Assembly (NCBI GenBank): GCA_024734555.1
Contig: JANPWX010000062.1
Coordinates: 1,279,541-1,343,540, forward strand
Length of the DNA stretch: 64,000 nucleotides
DNA from: Trochalopteron elliotii
Lineage: Eukaryota > Chordata > Aves > Passeriformes > Leiothrichidae
Reading direction: 5' to 3'
In this document: piece after piece, positions 24,180-37,041 of the stretch
Layout: each line of letters opens with the position of its first letter
Position numbering within the stretch: the stretch's first letter is position 1
Notes under the pieces: generated by a model
What the model saw: the letters and a program-made list of their open reading frames with translations, nothing else
The model's database searches: none
What the model was told of the DNA's origin: nothing
Position numbers and translations under genes: made by a program

Positions 24180-27100
24180 TTCCACTCCCTAGTATATTCT
24201 AAGTTGGTTATGTGACCCAACTGCTGTGGAAAATACTGAAAATGTTTTAAGGAAATATATTAGGTGAGCTGATGCATCCTACATCTGGTGTTCAGTTTGG
24301 TATTGTTTCAATGAGGTCAATATAGACTGGTGCTGGCTCAGAGCTCAGCGGATTTAGATGTATAACAGTCAATATGCTTTTTACTCTATTGCTTAGCTAG
24401 AAAGCTCTTAAGATGAAACCGGTACTGACTTTGCTGAGACAAATATATGATAGATTTCACTGTGACAAATAGGAAAAGTTTGACCTGTTGTACTAAGCAA
24501 TTTCAGAATTTCATATTCTAAAGAAATTTCCTGTTGGATCAGTCTGAAATCCTCAATGAGGCAGTGCTCTAGAAACGTCAACTGCTATTTTTATTTTCAT
24601 ATGAAAATACTGAAACTAATTAACAATACTTACACCACTTAATATAAATGTCTGTTGTGGTTAAAGAAAGCTAGTGTAATTGGTCAATAGTCTTTAAACC
24701 TGCTGGAAGCTGTTAATTCCAGTTAATTAAAACAAAAAAAAAAAAAAAAAAAGAGAAATTGCCTGATATTTAGCGATGTGGAAAGCCATTACAATTTATT
24801 CTTGACTTAAGTACGCATGATGCTTTCCTGTATGCTGAGTATGGAAAAAACCCATAGAAACATAACTGATACTTCATGGACTTGTTGTGCTTAAAATAAA
24901 TAAAGAGTATAAAAGTTGCTTTATTGCAGTCTTTATTTAGAGGGACTTTGATATTATTTTCAAGTGAATTAATTTCATCCCACTATCTTTGGGATGAAGT
25001 CTCAAGTGGCCAAGGACAAATCAACATGTATTTCTTCATTGCACACTGCCATGGTTCTTGCAAAGTCAGTATTAGCCTTCTTAACAAACTCGTTAAGCTG
25101 TTATTCCTCTCTGGTGCAATGTAATTGACAATATGCTTAAGACTTTCACTATAATTTTCTTGGCACTCTAGAGATCAAATGGCTTCAGAAAGCACTTCAG
25201 AACCTCATGTCAAAACTCTTAGTTGATATAAATGTATTTGTCCTCCCTCAAAAAGAAAGAAAAACAAACCCCAGACCAAAAGAATCCGTTCCAACCAAGC
25301 TAGATTGGAGACATTTGTTTTCAGAATTAAATATTTCTATACATCTTACAAGTAATACACTTTAAGCTTTAAAACATATTATGTTTTTAAATAGTTGTAG
25401 ACTATGGATTACAGTGTACTCATTCAGAATGAGGAAACAATGACTTGTAAAATTGAGGGGGTTTTTTCTTAATATGAACTCTAGACTTCTATTAAATGCA
25501 GTGTGATATTTTACAGGTGAAATGAGTGTGATGGAGTACAATGTCACTCCACCTTTGAAAAACTATTTTAATACAGAAGTTTTCTAAAAATGCTAGACCA
25601 GAACCTACATGATGCTTTCTCTTAGCTCAGAATACATCTATGACTTTCTGGTTGCATTGTTTTGACAATATTTTCTTTTCTTTCTCAGTAGATTCTGAAG
25701 ATTTATGTTATCTCAAAGTTCTTCTAGCTCACCCTAGCCATGAAAATGCAAATCTATTACCTTGCAAATGGATTAAGGTCTGGTTTGCACTTCAGTCCTG
25801 ATCTTTTAATCATTCATGCTGTATAAACATAGCATAATTTTCAAGCATATACATGAGGTTTGTCTCAGAATGCCATAAAGCTTCACAAAGATTTTGTGAC
25901 CAAAACCTTCAGAAGTATCTAAAAGTCTAAAAAGGTCTAAAGTTTAGGGAAAGATCAATTATACTGTGTCAATCCACATCTTGCCAGCAATCACATCCTA
26001 TATTTTAGGTAATTCTGTTGGCTGGTGTTAGACAAATCAATCACCTGGGCTTCTTTTTGGAAGATTCTAACCTGTTTGGTGTGAAAAAAAGTAGAATTTA
26101 TATGTGTATGTGGATGCACAAGACAAAGCCGAGAAGTGCGAAGAACTGTAGGCTACTTTCTCATTAAGGAGATGACATATGGCATAATTATTTTCTTGGG
26201 CATGCAATTTTTATGCAGTATTGCTTCTTTTGTTATTCATTGCTCAGCTTAGCATCCAGTGAACTACCATCTATATGCAGAAGACACCTATGAAGCTAAT
26301 TTTTGGGGTGTATACAGAAAACTTAGTGAGTTACCTTGCAAATGCAAGTGAGATTGCAAGACTGAAGGTAAAAAGACAGAAGTTTAAAGGACACTGAAAT
26401 ATTTAACTTTCAAAAAATACTTGAAAGCATAGTTGGTAGGTATTGCAGCCTTTCAGATGCACAGTTGTAGAACAGCTGAATTATTACAGGATGCCTCTAG
26501 ATGACTGATTTAAAATTCCCCTTGAGACTGAACTAAAATTGACCGTGATATATAGTTGTTTGGGCTTGAGATAGGTAGGTTATTTGGAATATGGTACTGT
26601 TCATAAAATTGCCATCTAGGTCTGAGCTGTGTGCCACTTTGATAGCTTAATTATAAATCTATCACTTAAATCTTTCTAAAAGATGGGTTGTTGTTCAAGC
26701 AAATTCTGATTTAATCGAGCAATATAGGATGAGGTTCTATGGTTTATAAAGCAGAACAGACTGGACTGTTATAATATACCAAAGATGCTTTATTTTTCCC
26801 AAATTTGAAATGTAGAATACTATCCAGCTTAAGAAAAATAAATGTGCTATAGATCAGACTGCTTTTTAAAGTGCAGATTACACAGATTTTGTATGATTTT
26901 TAAAATCTACATTTCCTTGGACTCAATTTTGCTGTGTCTCGTAGGAATACAAAATAGGATAGTTCTACACCTAGTGATCTGGCATAATTTCAGCAAAAAT
27001 TCTTGTGATTTCATTTTGATGAATATCACTTGAATATCACTTATTTAGACTCAGGTTTTTTACATATTTGCAAAACTAGGGCTCAGAACTTCTATAAAAC

Positions 27101-28090
27101 TTTCAAAAGGATCTGAACTTTGAAAGGATTTATTTAATCATTTGTAGCTCATACTATCCTTTAAGGAAATCATTATTTCCTAAGTTAATGAAGTTAAATT
27201 AGAACTTTGAACTGGTACTAATTAATATAGAGAAGACAATGCATGATGACCTGGATTTAGTTCAAGTTTGGTGGGCTTGTGAGTACTGTGTTATAAGAGG
27301 TAGGTTACTGATGAGGACATGCTTGGATGGCACATGCTGTTCAGTAGATATGACCAGAGCCTCAAAAGTTGTGAATCTGGTCAAGGTGACTCAAGCAAAA
27401 CAAGTACTAGGGAAGCATTTACTACAATAAGAGTATGTTTGTCGGATTATATATATTTCTTTATATATAACAATACATATTTAACTGTATATGTATATAA
27501 TTGTATACATTTACATACATACACTTTGAATTTTCATGTCAATTACTTTTCTGAAGCCACACTTCCACAAAGCAATCTGTTAAGGGCCTACTAATAGACA
27601 GCTCTGCTGCTGTGTGTTAGACTGCTGACAGCTCTGCTGTGTAATCATCTGTGTGCCACACACACTGTCTTGTGCTTGGGAAGTGGTGTAATTGCCAGAA
27701 TTCTGTTGGCTGAGAACTTTGATCCCAGCTTTTCCTCATAGCCACCCAATTTTCTCAGGTGCTTTCAAGGCTACAACTCCAAGTCTTCCAGCATTCTTTG
27801 CATTTACTGGATTTAACAGGCAAGCAGTTACCTGGATATTTCACTGGTTCTTACACCAAAACTTCTTAAAGCTATTGGGTTTTTATTGAGGAACTGAGGC
27901 AAGTCCTAAGAATCTCTGAAGTCTCAGTGGGCCAATGCCATATTTTCAGTGACAATCAATAGAAATTTTCTAGGACAGATCTTCACATTATAAATTAGGT
28001 GAAGCTTTTTCCCATGATCCTTTCCTAATTTCTAACAATTTCTGAGTCAGACTTTTGGACCAGGACTAGCACTAACTTTTTAGGGTGGGC
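24180..28090. other. Unique A+T-rich stretch
   Basis: I see no gene or interspersed repeat. Features are limited to a poly-A run of about 18 at 24735-24752, an AT-rich simple region at 27445-27520, and a 30-bp partial tandem duplication at 27597-27643. Confidence 0.5.
27597..27643. repeat. Partial 30-bp tandem duplication
   Basis: GACAGCTCTGCTG occurs at 27597 and again at 27627, with a period of 30 bp. The second copy has lost one CTG, and both are followed by TGTGT. Confidence 0.65.
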
Positions 28091-28198
28091 TGTTAATTCC
28101 AGCCTTTTTTTGCAGGGGTGAACTAACTGCAGCCAGCAACTAAACCCCACACAGCTGGCCACTCACACACACACAGACTCCTAGGGAAATGGGGACAA

Positions 28199-28363
28199 CA
28201 ATCATAAAATAATAGAATTGTTAAGATTGGAAAAGACCTGTAAGATCATTCAATTCAGCCGCCAGCCTTGTTGACCAGCACGATGTTCACCATTGAGTCA
28301 CATCCCCAAATGCCATATCCACACATTTTTTTAACTCTTCCAGAGACCATGACTCCACCTCCA
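28199..28363 (-). mobile_element. CR1 LINE 3'-end fragment nested in an LTR
   Basis: The plus strand begins with the reversed CR1 tail (ATCATAAAATAATAGAATTG), then a diverged 'gttggaaaagacctgtaagatcat' block and GTCACATCCCCAAATGCC. It ends near CCATGACTCCACCTCCAG. The flanking LTR sequence continues on both sides, and AATCA occurs at both junctions (28198-28202 and 28364-28368), a plausible short TSD. It was therefore inserted after the LTR. Confidence 0.8.
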
Positions 28364-28835
28364 GAATCAGAAAAGTCAGAAAACTCATGGGTTGAGACAA
28401 AGGGTTTAAAAGCTAAAGCAGAGTGTGCAAGGAAGCAAAGAAAAACAAGGGATACATACACAGCTTCGTATGGGCAAGCAGGTGTTCAGCCATCCCCAGA
28501 ATGTACAGCTTCATCACATGTAACAGTGGCTTGGGAAGACAAACACTATCACTCTAAACATCTCCCCTTCTTTTTTCTTCCCCAAGCTTTAGATGCTGCT
28601 CTTGCTGTCACGTGGTGTGGAATATCCCTTGGGTCAGCGGGGTTCAGCTGTCCCGTTCATGTCCCCTCCCAGTTTGCTGCATCCCTCACTCCTCACTGGT
28701 GGGGTGGGCTGAGAGGCAAAAAGGGCCGTGACTCTGTGCAAGCAAAGCTCAACAATAATAAAATTTCACCATTTCCAACAGAAAACCAAAACACAGCTCC
28801 ATACCAGCTACTATGAAGAAAATTGACTGTATCCC

Positions 28836-29609
28836 TGTAATAAATGAAAAGCTAGACTTGCCAATGCATCAAGCAATATAGCCAATTTATTAATTTGTTC
28901 AATAAAAGAATGAGCAATCACAGCACTGTGTGCACGGGGGTCACTGCCCCAAGCAATGCACAAATTCAACTCTTGAGTAGTGGTCTTCTTATACCATTCT
29001 TGGCACTTCACTTCCCCAGGTTTTTAGTTATTTTCTGCTTGCTTTTCTTCATGATCAGCAGTTGTGGTTTTCAAAGGTCTGTTGGGGAGGTGGTCCAAGA
29101 TGGTCTTCTGATGTCTCTCCAGCCTCCCCATTCTTCTTTTAAAATATCTTTTTCCACTAGCATTATTTTTGGTTATATAGTTTGCTTAAGCAAGCATATA
29201 TATTTTGTTAGACAGCATACATTTTGCAAGCCTCCTTTCAGTCATTACAAAACCCAAAGCTAGCAGGGCCCCAACACCTGTCTGCATAAGACCCCTCTCT
29301 CAGTTACAAAACCTCAAAATCATCATGTTTCAAAATATCTCTGTAAAGCCTCTCTGTTTATGTTAGTCCCAGTTTCCCTTTAAAAGATTACAAATTGTTC
29401 TATATTTATACAAAGGACAGTTTAAAACTTATACAAGGTAGTCAAACAATTACAATTTTGTTGTTAAAACAAGCTGTTTGCTAAAAGCCTACTGTTACAT
29501 AGTTGCCTTGTTAAACCCCACTTCCATGCCTTACTTAGCTGATTTAAAACTCTTCTTTATAATAATCCCATGGTCTCTGTTGACACGAATCACAACCTGA
29601 TTTCTCACA
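28836..29609 (-). mobile_element. Complete 774-bp LTR with 4-bp TSD (ERV1-like)
   Basis: The element is inserted in the 5' end of an ERVL-type LTR. On the plus strand it runs from TGTAATAAATG to TTTCTCACA and is bounded by TCCC at 28832-28835 and 29610-29613. The interrupted host LTR (GACTGTATCCC | CAGCCAAAACTAGC) rejoins perfectly across it. A reversed AATAAA at 28886-28891, about 50 bp from one end, indicates minus-strand sense. A 4-bp TSD is usual for class I (ERV1) integrations. No internal proviral sequence is present. Confidence 0.82.
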
Positions 29610-29629
29610 TCCCAGCCAAAACTAGCACA

Positions 29630-30689
29630 GAAAGAATATATACCATCTGATATTAGGGGTTAATATTTGTCATGATGAGTTCAATAGGAAAATTTCGGCT
29701 TAGGAAAGCAAACTCTCTCAGGACAAATATTGTTTCTGTTAAAGCCCCTTTGTGTGACCCTTTATTGTGTGCAGTTCTTGTAATGCCTTAAAGCTAGTAG
29801 AAAGGATAAAAATGTCCACTGTGTCTGTTTCATCTATGATGAAAAGCAGCAGCAAAAGCTAAGTAGCAATGAATTAATTTGCCATGCTTTCTGTGGCTCT
29901 ATGCAATATTCTCTATACACATAACCTTTCAGCATGGTAATACCTTGGAAGAGAATGACATTTTTCATAAAAATAAGGACCTTACTTCCTGATTTTAAGA
30001 AATACTCTTAGTATGTTGTATGTATTGAAAACACTTCACAAATGTCTATTTTTAGTACTTTAAATTGGAACAGTCACAGTTTTCACCAGCAGGAAGTACG
30101 AAAAATTGACTAAATGAAAAAGAAAAAAGAAAAAAAAGAAAAATACTAAAATAATTTAATTCTCTTTTCTACTGCTTCTCTTTCATTAACAAAGGAAAAA
30201 CTGTATTGATCATTGAAATTTTTCTCTCAAAAGATGCTTGAAACGACTGTGTCCTTGAGAGCACTTGTCCTAATTTACTTTCTAATTAAGAGCCACCTAC
30301 CTATTCCTTACTTGCTCTCTCCCACAGTAATTCTGGTGGTCAGGGGCTCAGGATTACAATTCTTCATGACATAGAATTATAATAAAAAAAGAAAAATTAC
30401 TTTTAAAAATGTCCCAACAAAACAAAAGCACCAACTCTTGACTTCAAAGAAAACACGCTGACAAAATAGGAGAGGATATCTCAGGAAGCAACAGAACTTC
30501 AACCTAATGAAGATATTTATATTGCTATGTACCAAGATGCTGTGATCATGATGCTGCATTAACACAAATAATAATAAAAAAAACACTTCCATTGGAAAAT
30601 TAGCTTTTCAGAGTTTGTTTCAGGTAAAATTATGTCACACACTGTGCCATACACACTGCGCCTTGTATTGATTTTAAGTAAAGAAGTTT
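29630..30689. other. Unique A+T-rich stretch
   Basis: I see no gene or repeat family. An A-rich run (30115-30150) is low complexity. Confidence 0.5.
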
Positions 30690-31115
30690 TGGTAGCTGGT
30701 AGGGGGTCTGTGGGGATGGCTTCTGTGAAAACATGCCAGAAGCTTTTCACCCATGTCAAACAGAGTCAGTTCCAGCTGGCTCCAGGACAGACCCATCACT
30801 AGATAAACCTGAGTCGATCAGTTGGTAGCACCTCAGCAAAAACCAGTTTAAGGAAGGACAAAAAATCCTGCACAACATGTAGCTGGGAGAGAGTGAGATG
30901 TGAGAGAAGCAGCTCTGCAGACACCAAGATCTGAGGATAAGGAGGGGAAGGTGGTGTTCCCAGTGCTGGAGCAGAATTCCCCTGCAGGCTGCAGTGAGAT
31001 GACAGTGACATAAGTTGTTCTCCTAGAGGAGGATTTGTCCCAAAGGAAGTTGTGACCCCATGGAGGAATAGGCTCCTGGAATGAAAACTGTCACCCTGTG
31101 ATGACTTAAACTAAC
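30690..31115 (+). mobile_element. ERVL-type LTR, 5' part only
   Basis: It begins TGGTAGCTGGTAGGGGGTCT and continues with the U3 of the same LTR family as 6415-7197: 'cagagtcagttccagctggctcc', 'ctgagtcgatcagttggtagcacctc', GAGAGAAGCAGCTCTGCAGA, ACACCAAGATCTGAGG, then the 'gtgaccccatgg' repeats. It breaks off near 31115, and the polyadenylation signal and U5 are missing. The minus-strand frame at 30799-31011 is non-coding repeat. Confidence 0.78.
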
Positions 31116-31136
31116 CTGAAGTCAAATCATCTGAAT

Positions 31137-31380
31137 TACACCTTGCACTAGACCAGGTGGTTTAGAGCCCCATCCAACCAGATCCTGAATGTTTCCAGAG
31201 ACAGGGCATCTACCGCCTCTCTGGGCAACATGTTCTAGTTTTCACTATCTGATTTGGCTTCACTCTAGTTGCACTGAAGCAACTCCGTCATTCCACACAG
31301 TAAAATTTCACCTTTTTTGACCCTAATCTTCCTTTATTTAAAACAAATTCTTGTATCCTATAAACCTCATTGAATAGTTG
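31137..31380 (-). mobile_element. CR1 LINE fragment
   Basis: Reversed CR1 3' region. Plus-strand blocks are TTAGAGCCCCATCCAACCAG, a 'tgaatgtttccagagacagggcatctac' region, CCTCTCTGGGCAACATGTTC, and a diverged continuation toward 'cttcctttatttaaaacaaattcttgtatcct'. The extreme 3' tail is missing. It abuts the broken end of the preceding LTR. Confidence 0.78.
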
Positions 31381-31480
31381 TTGCTTGTTACTAAGAAAAC
31401 ATTAATAAAAACATTTTTGCAAAACATCTGTCAGTCCAAACCCCATGACTTCATTATATTAATGAATAATAATGAATAAA

Positions 31481-31514
31481 TTATTAATAAATATATTCAT
31501 ATATTTATTAATAA
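31481..31514. repeat. Perfect 16-bp AT inverted repeat
   Basis: The arms TTATTAATAAATATAT (31481-31496) and ATATATTTATTAATAA (31499-31514) are exact reverse complements separated by TC. More copies of ATTAATAAATAT follow directly. Confidence 0.9.
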
Positions 31515-34500
31515 ATATATTATAACTCAGTTATATTGCATTCTCATAATGAATAGAAAGTACTGTTTAATAAGGATGAAAATATTAAAACACATTTCAA
31601 TACATACAAAGACTTTCTTAATAATGTCTCCATTTGGAATAGAAAGTTTTACCCTACTTCTCCTGTCTCATAAGTACCTTTTTCTTATTTCAATTGCATT
31701 TGAATAGAGGGATTTACATGTTGTTAATTTTTCCCTTGACTTTTTTTTAAGCTTCTTGATTCTCCCAGTAAAGAATGGCAGGGGTACAAATTGGCAGAGG
31801 TTTGAGAATCTTCTTCCAAAACCAGGAGATTTTGCAATAAAAGAATATAATCAAATAACACCCTCAGGGCACAATGTTTAAAACTTCTTTTACTAGCATT
31901 ATACATGAATTTACTCTTTAATTAAAAACTTGGAGTGTGAGAAGGAAATTATATGATTGGTAACATATGATGGAAATGAAGTATGAAAAATTTTCTCTGG
32001 ACCAATACTGCTTATATATGAAAATCTGGTATTATAACCATTCCTTAGTCTGGATTCTGCAGCTGCAGGCTGATTAAAACTCAGCAGGAAGAGCTATAAT
32101 AAACAAATACCACCTGCTGCAAGAACAGGTGTTTGTGTCTTCATTTAGAAACCAAAGTAAAACAGAAGATGCCAAGGGGCTGAAGTAGATCAGTATTTGG
32201 ATTGACATAATTTGTTACTACTCGTCCTTGAACTTAAAAGCATATTATTCTGCTTTCAAGACTCCTTGATAGGGATTCAACACTTGTTTCTAGTAATAAG
32301 GCAGTTCTGTGCCTTCTCTGTTCAGCTATCCATTCCCAATATTATGTGCTGAAAGTATTTGTTTCTCCATTCAGTGGTGCATTGCATAATGTTTTTGACT
32401 AAGAACATTATATGCACAAAAATAAATAAAACCAGCATTTGATATTTTATTTAACTTCACTAGTCTCATCAGTGTTTTACTTGACATTTTTAGTCCAAAC
32501 AAATCAATATAGCCATTGGCATTTATCATGATTGGTCTGTTCCTCAATGGATCTAATACATGTTTATAAATTGTTTGCATTTATTAAAAAGTACAAACCA
32601 TTCTGTTTCTGATATTTATCTCAGTGACACTTCTAATGCAGAGAAAGCAGGTGAGCACCTTTCCCAACAAATCTGAGTGTCTGTTCAATGTCTTTCAGTG
32701 TGCAACTTCTCAGTGGTGACTTTCATTTGCAGAATTTTTTCTTCACCGTAACAGTACTTAAGCAATAATAATCAAAGTAACTGACTAGATAAAAGCATAA
32801 ATTGATATGCTATGTAATTGTTTGTGTAAACAAAACATAGAAGACATAGAAACAATGTGGTACACCTTTAGCTTAACCCAGAATCAACGGGAGTAAATGG
32901 ATTGATCCTGTACCAGGAAAGTTACTTTAATGTTATAACAAGTCTCAAGGTACTTGGCGAAGAGATCTTACTTTTGTCTGTAGTTTACAGTGGATGACTT
33001 CAAGAAAGTTCATGGTAGCAGATAAAACGTACAGCCAACAGGCAAAGACCTCCAAGGTAACAAAGTTTCTGAGAGCTCAATTTTTTTTCCTCTTTTGCAA
33101 GAGATTTTACGCATAAATAAGTGCCGAAATCCCATAATACTTAAAGCGGATGTGAAGAGTTATTACTGGGAATACAAGCAATATCACACAGTCATTTAAA
33201 ATCTGCACATTGCCAGAAGTGTGGATTATAAAAAGGAGAAGCTGAGAACTGGAAAGCTTTTGGGAAGATTTAGCATATTTAAGATGTAAAAATTACTTTG
33301 CTGACTTACTTAGGGAGCCTGCATGTGTTGAAGAGGAGCTGGAGCAGCATGCTGCCAAAGGTAGGATTACCTGGGGGTTTTTTGTTTGTTTTTGAATTTC
33401 TGACAGTCCAAACACTTAATGATCTTGGAAGTAAGTGCTGTTCAAATCATTCTTTAATCATTCTTAAATAACTTACAAGACAGAGGAAAATACCTGTTAT
33501 TTGCTACAATGGCCATAAGCATGTTGACGAGGTGACTGCATCTCTTTTACGTTACTGAGTATTGCAGAGTAAAAATTTCTGTCTTTCAAGAGGAGGACAC
33601 AAGCAAATCTCATTATATCTTTAAAATTGACTTGCACTAATATTAAAGATGTCTGGAACTTTTAAAAAAATATTTTTATTATATTAAATATAATGAAGTA
33701 TTAGAAGGAGATTTAATATAGGTGAGAATACATTTTCTAGAAGTAAATATGACTTCTAATTCTATTCTCAAAAGCCTACATTTTAGTGTCACAGACTTTT
33801 TTAGAATTTAATGACTATTATAGTTAAATCAGTAACATAAATATATTTTTTGAACATAATTGGATACAAGTATGAATCAAAGAGCTGGGAAAGAACTTAA
33901 ATACGTTTTGAAAATTAGTTCAGAAAAATGATAATTTTTGAAATGGCTCTGATATTGATTATAAGATGTAACTATATTGAGTGAATAGTCAAAAACATAT
34001 GGAAACATTAGCTATAATAAGAGCCTTTGAGAAGTCAAGCTACATGTTGAGTTTAATAAAAGAAAAGTTAAGAGAAAACTCAATTAGCCTGTAGATTCAT
34101 GAAAACAAAACAGATCTGACAACTATTCCATGGGTAAAACCATAAAATAAATAGATAGCAAATATGAATGAAATTTTTAGTTTCAGGTGAAGACACTTAT
34201 TTGCTGTCATAGTTAACTGGGTTTTTTTTATATATAAAACTTTCAGAATTATGTGCAAATTTATTGCAGAATTCGAGTTAGATCAGCACTTTCTTAATTT
34301 ACAATCTACAGAACTATGAAACAATTTATTAGAAAATGAAGCTCCTATGAAATTGGAAAACTATATAAATATGTAGAGCAGTGAACCAACTACTCAAAAC
34401 CATCAAGACCAAAAGCTTGCCCATATTTGGAATACTTCTGTTATAAAATCTATTGTTTAATACTGAGAAATAGTGCTGCATTTTCTTTCTTCCCCTTCAT

Positions 34501-34774
34501 TCAGGCTGAGGCTTACAGAACTGATCTTATTTCTTCCTTCAGTATCACATGGAGCACCTATCACACCTCACACCTACTATTTCCCTTTTCTTTTACAATA
34601 TATAAGCTAACTAATGCATAACTGATATGCTAGTTTGTTTGGGGTTTTTTCCCAATAGTCTGAAATGTGAAAGCATTTGCTGTTGGGAAGTGTTCAAAAC
34701 TTAGGCAGCCTCAAAATGTAGCAATACGTACTTGTCACATTCAGGTAGTGGGACACTGTGAAAGTACATCACAA

Positions 34775-34834
34775 AGGGTAAATAGACATAAAGTGATGTA
34801 GCGAGGGGAAAAGAGACATGAAGTGATGTGGTGA
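34775..34834. repeat. 30-bp imperfect tandem duplication
   Basis: The two units, 34775-34804 and 34805-34834, match at 24 of 30 positions. Both contain GACAT(A/G)AAGTGATGT. Confidence 0.75.
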
Positions 34835-35451
34835 AGGCTGCAGCCCCAAACTGAAGAACTGATCACAAGCAATCAAAAGTTATCTTTGCCTACCTTGATT
34901 TTTGTTTATACAAGAATTTCTTATTTTTTCCTCATAGCTGACAGTTTTGGGACAAAAAAGGGTGAACCTTTCTGCCGGATTTTATCTCCAGTTATGTAAT
35001 AGGACTAGGCTATAAAGGTTTCTTATGAAACTAGCTGCTTAAAAATATGCAACTATCTGTATGTGCAATGTCTTGACTAGTTAGTTGGCTTATTTTCATT
35101 AGAAAAGCTTTAGCAAATTTCATTTTAAACATTGACATGGTACAAAGCCTAACCTAAATTACTGCTCAGATAAAGGATTTCAGGTCTGAATAGATTAACT
35201 CAAGATGAGCTGGAATACAAAGAACATAAAATACACTTTATATGTTATGTAATTTTTGCTGACTTCACGTATTTGTAACATATTTGAGACTGAAAACTAG
35301 TGGGTGAGAGAAAGCCTGATGAAAACTGTGACAGCTGCTAATTGTTGTTGGATATAGAGCAAGTAAGAGATTGGCCTCAGGCTACTTGATTAGAAAGAGC
35401 AGCATCTTCCTGTACAGATGTTCTAGTTTATAATGTAATAGAGACAGTTAC

Positions 35452-35690
35452 CTGATGTGGGTTGAGATCAACACACAAGGCGTGGCCTCAGACACCACGT
35501 TAAAGGCTCAGCCCGGCATGGAACAGTTTCACACAGAGACCAGGCCACCAGATAGGAATCCAGCAGTCAGCATGAGTGCCCTGAGCCCCTGGATCTGTAC
35601 TGCCAGTCCAACCTGGGCTAGAAGGGCAGGGATGTGGCTGTAGGATGTAGTATGTGCTATGTAGGATTAACCCACCTGCCTAGATATTGC
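35452..35690. other. G+C-richer segment with imperfect terminal inverted repeats
   Basis: About 235 bp of balanced composition stands out from A+T-rich flanks. The left edge TGATGTGGGTTGAGATC and the right edge GGATTAACCCACCTGCC are imperfect inverted repeats that share the core GTGGGTTRA. The left edge also resembles the 3' end of the ERVL-type LTR at 17246 (AGTYACCTGAKGTGGGTTGA). I do not recognise a family. It could be a decayed or deleted LTR or a small non-autonomous element. Confidence 0.4.
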
Positions 35691-37041
35691 TATCCATCAC
35701 TAGACTAAAAATGTTTAATAAATAAACTCTAGATTATGTCAGAATGATGATGTGATTCTGTTCTCAGAGGCACTGCAACCAATTACCTGTTGCAAGAGTT
35801 AATTCTTCTTTAAATAGAAAATGTCTTGGTAAAAGGGTTTTCTTGTCCAACTGTTTACCTGTCATGACTCTTCTCTTCAAGAGGATGTGGAGAAATCCAC
35901 ATACCAAATTTAACAGACCAGTCCACATCTAAAACAAAATCCTACAAGTATCTGTTCAATTCTTGTTTCCTTATTTTCACAGAACAGTGAAAGAGATGTA
36001 CATGAATGTATAAGATGTTACAAGTTCAGGATTTATTTTTTTATTATTGTTAAATCATACAATGGATGGAGAGTGGTTCAGGGAATGCTTCTCCGTTTCT
36101 TAACTTTGGGGTTTTTTTCTATATTTTGTAGTTCTGGAAACTTTCACATACACGATTCATTTCAAAGAAAAAGCAATGAACCTATTTCAGTGCTTTCAAA
36201 AGCCCACAATGAAAACTGAATATCAGGCAAAGGTTTTCTGAAAGAGTTTTTGGATTCTTCAGATGTTCTGAAAAGTATTCTCTACATTCTTCTTTAACTG
36301 AGTTTATTACACAGCTTTTAGTCACAAATTGTTCCCTATGACTTTGATGTCAAATGCACTGTTTATTTTGGAAGTACTTGCAGTGTTGCTGGTATATGAT
36401 ATACATTCTATTAGTGGCTGTTTCCCCCCCAACAGCTTCTGTGAATTAGATGAGACAGAGTAAAAAAAAAAAAAACATTATTGAAGTATATGTTATTATT
36501 CAAGACAGTGAATCCTGTTTTCCTGTCTTCCTATGGAAAGCAGACTTTTTCCTGCTTCACTGGATTTAAAAGAAAAAAGTCAAGAAACCTGCTAAAACTC
36601 TGCAATGACAATATAGTATGTACATGAATCAAATTTAGAATCTACTTCTCATATATTATTATTTCATTTTTTTAGAACTTGTGTTCATATTGATTTTATT
36701 TTGTGGTTCCTTAAGGCCTACTCAATTCATCAATGTACACAGTTTGGATCTTTATACTCCTACACATTTCCTCTAAAGCTAATGAAGAAATCCCGGATGT
36801 AGAAGTCTGTATTCATAATTTTGTTTTAAAACTTTATTCAAACACACACTTTTGCAGACTACATGTTACAGATCTTTGAAGCCTTCAATTTATGAGTCTT
36901 AGAATTCATTTATTGAGAGATATTTTCACCAAGTTTTCTTTATGATGGAACACAGTGAATGTGTGATAGATATAATTATAAATTCATGCAATTAAATGTA
37001 GAAGTTATAGTAAATGTAGTAGATGATAGAATGTATATTTT
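35691..37041. other. Unique A+T-rich stretch
   Basis: I see no gene or repeat family. There is a poly-A run of 13 near 36463-36476. Confidence 0.5.

Larger units (their letters stand above)
28111..29629 (-). mobile_element. ERVL-type LTR split by CR1 and another LTR
   Basis: In reverse orientation the LTR starts at 29629 (TGTGCTAGTTTTGGCTGGGA) and ends near 28111. After removing the two insertions about 580 bp remain, close to the 565 and 603 bp of its relatives at 44690-45254 and 56968-57570. Conserved blocks visible on the plus strand include AAACTCATGGGTTGAGACAAA (28380-28400), 'gtggaatatcccttgggtcag' (about 28617-28637) and GCTACTATGAAGAAAATTGA (28807-28826). The 28199-28363 CR1 and the 28836-29609 LTR lie within it. 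The large plus-strand frame at 28268-28816 is a by-product of this repeat. Confidence 0.8.
31381..35451. other. Unique, strongly A+T-rich stretch
   Basis: I see no gene or interspersed repeat in about 4 kb. Notable small features are an AT inverted repeat (31481-31514) and a 30-bp imperfect tandem duplication (34775-34834). Confidence 0.5.

Noticed and set aside
28268..28816. 182-codon plus-strand open frame, the longest in the window
   Set aside because: It lies antisense across an ERVL-type LTR and a nested CR1. The translation has no domain and the frame is explained by repeats.
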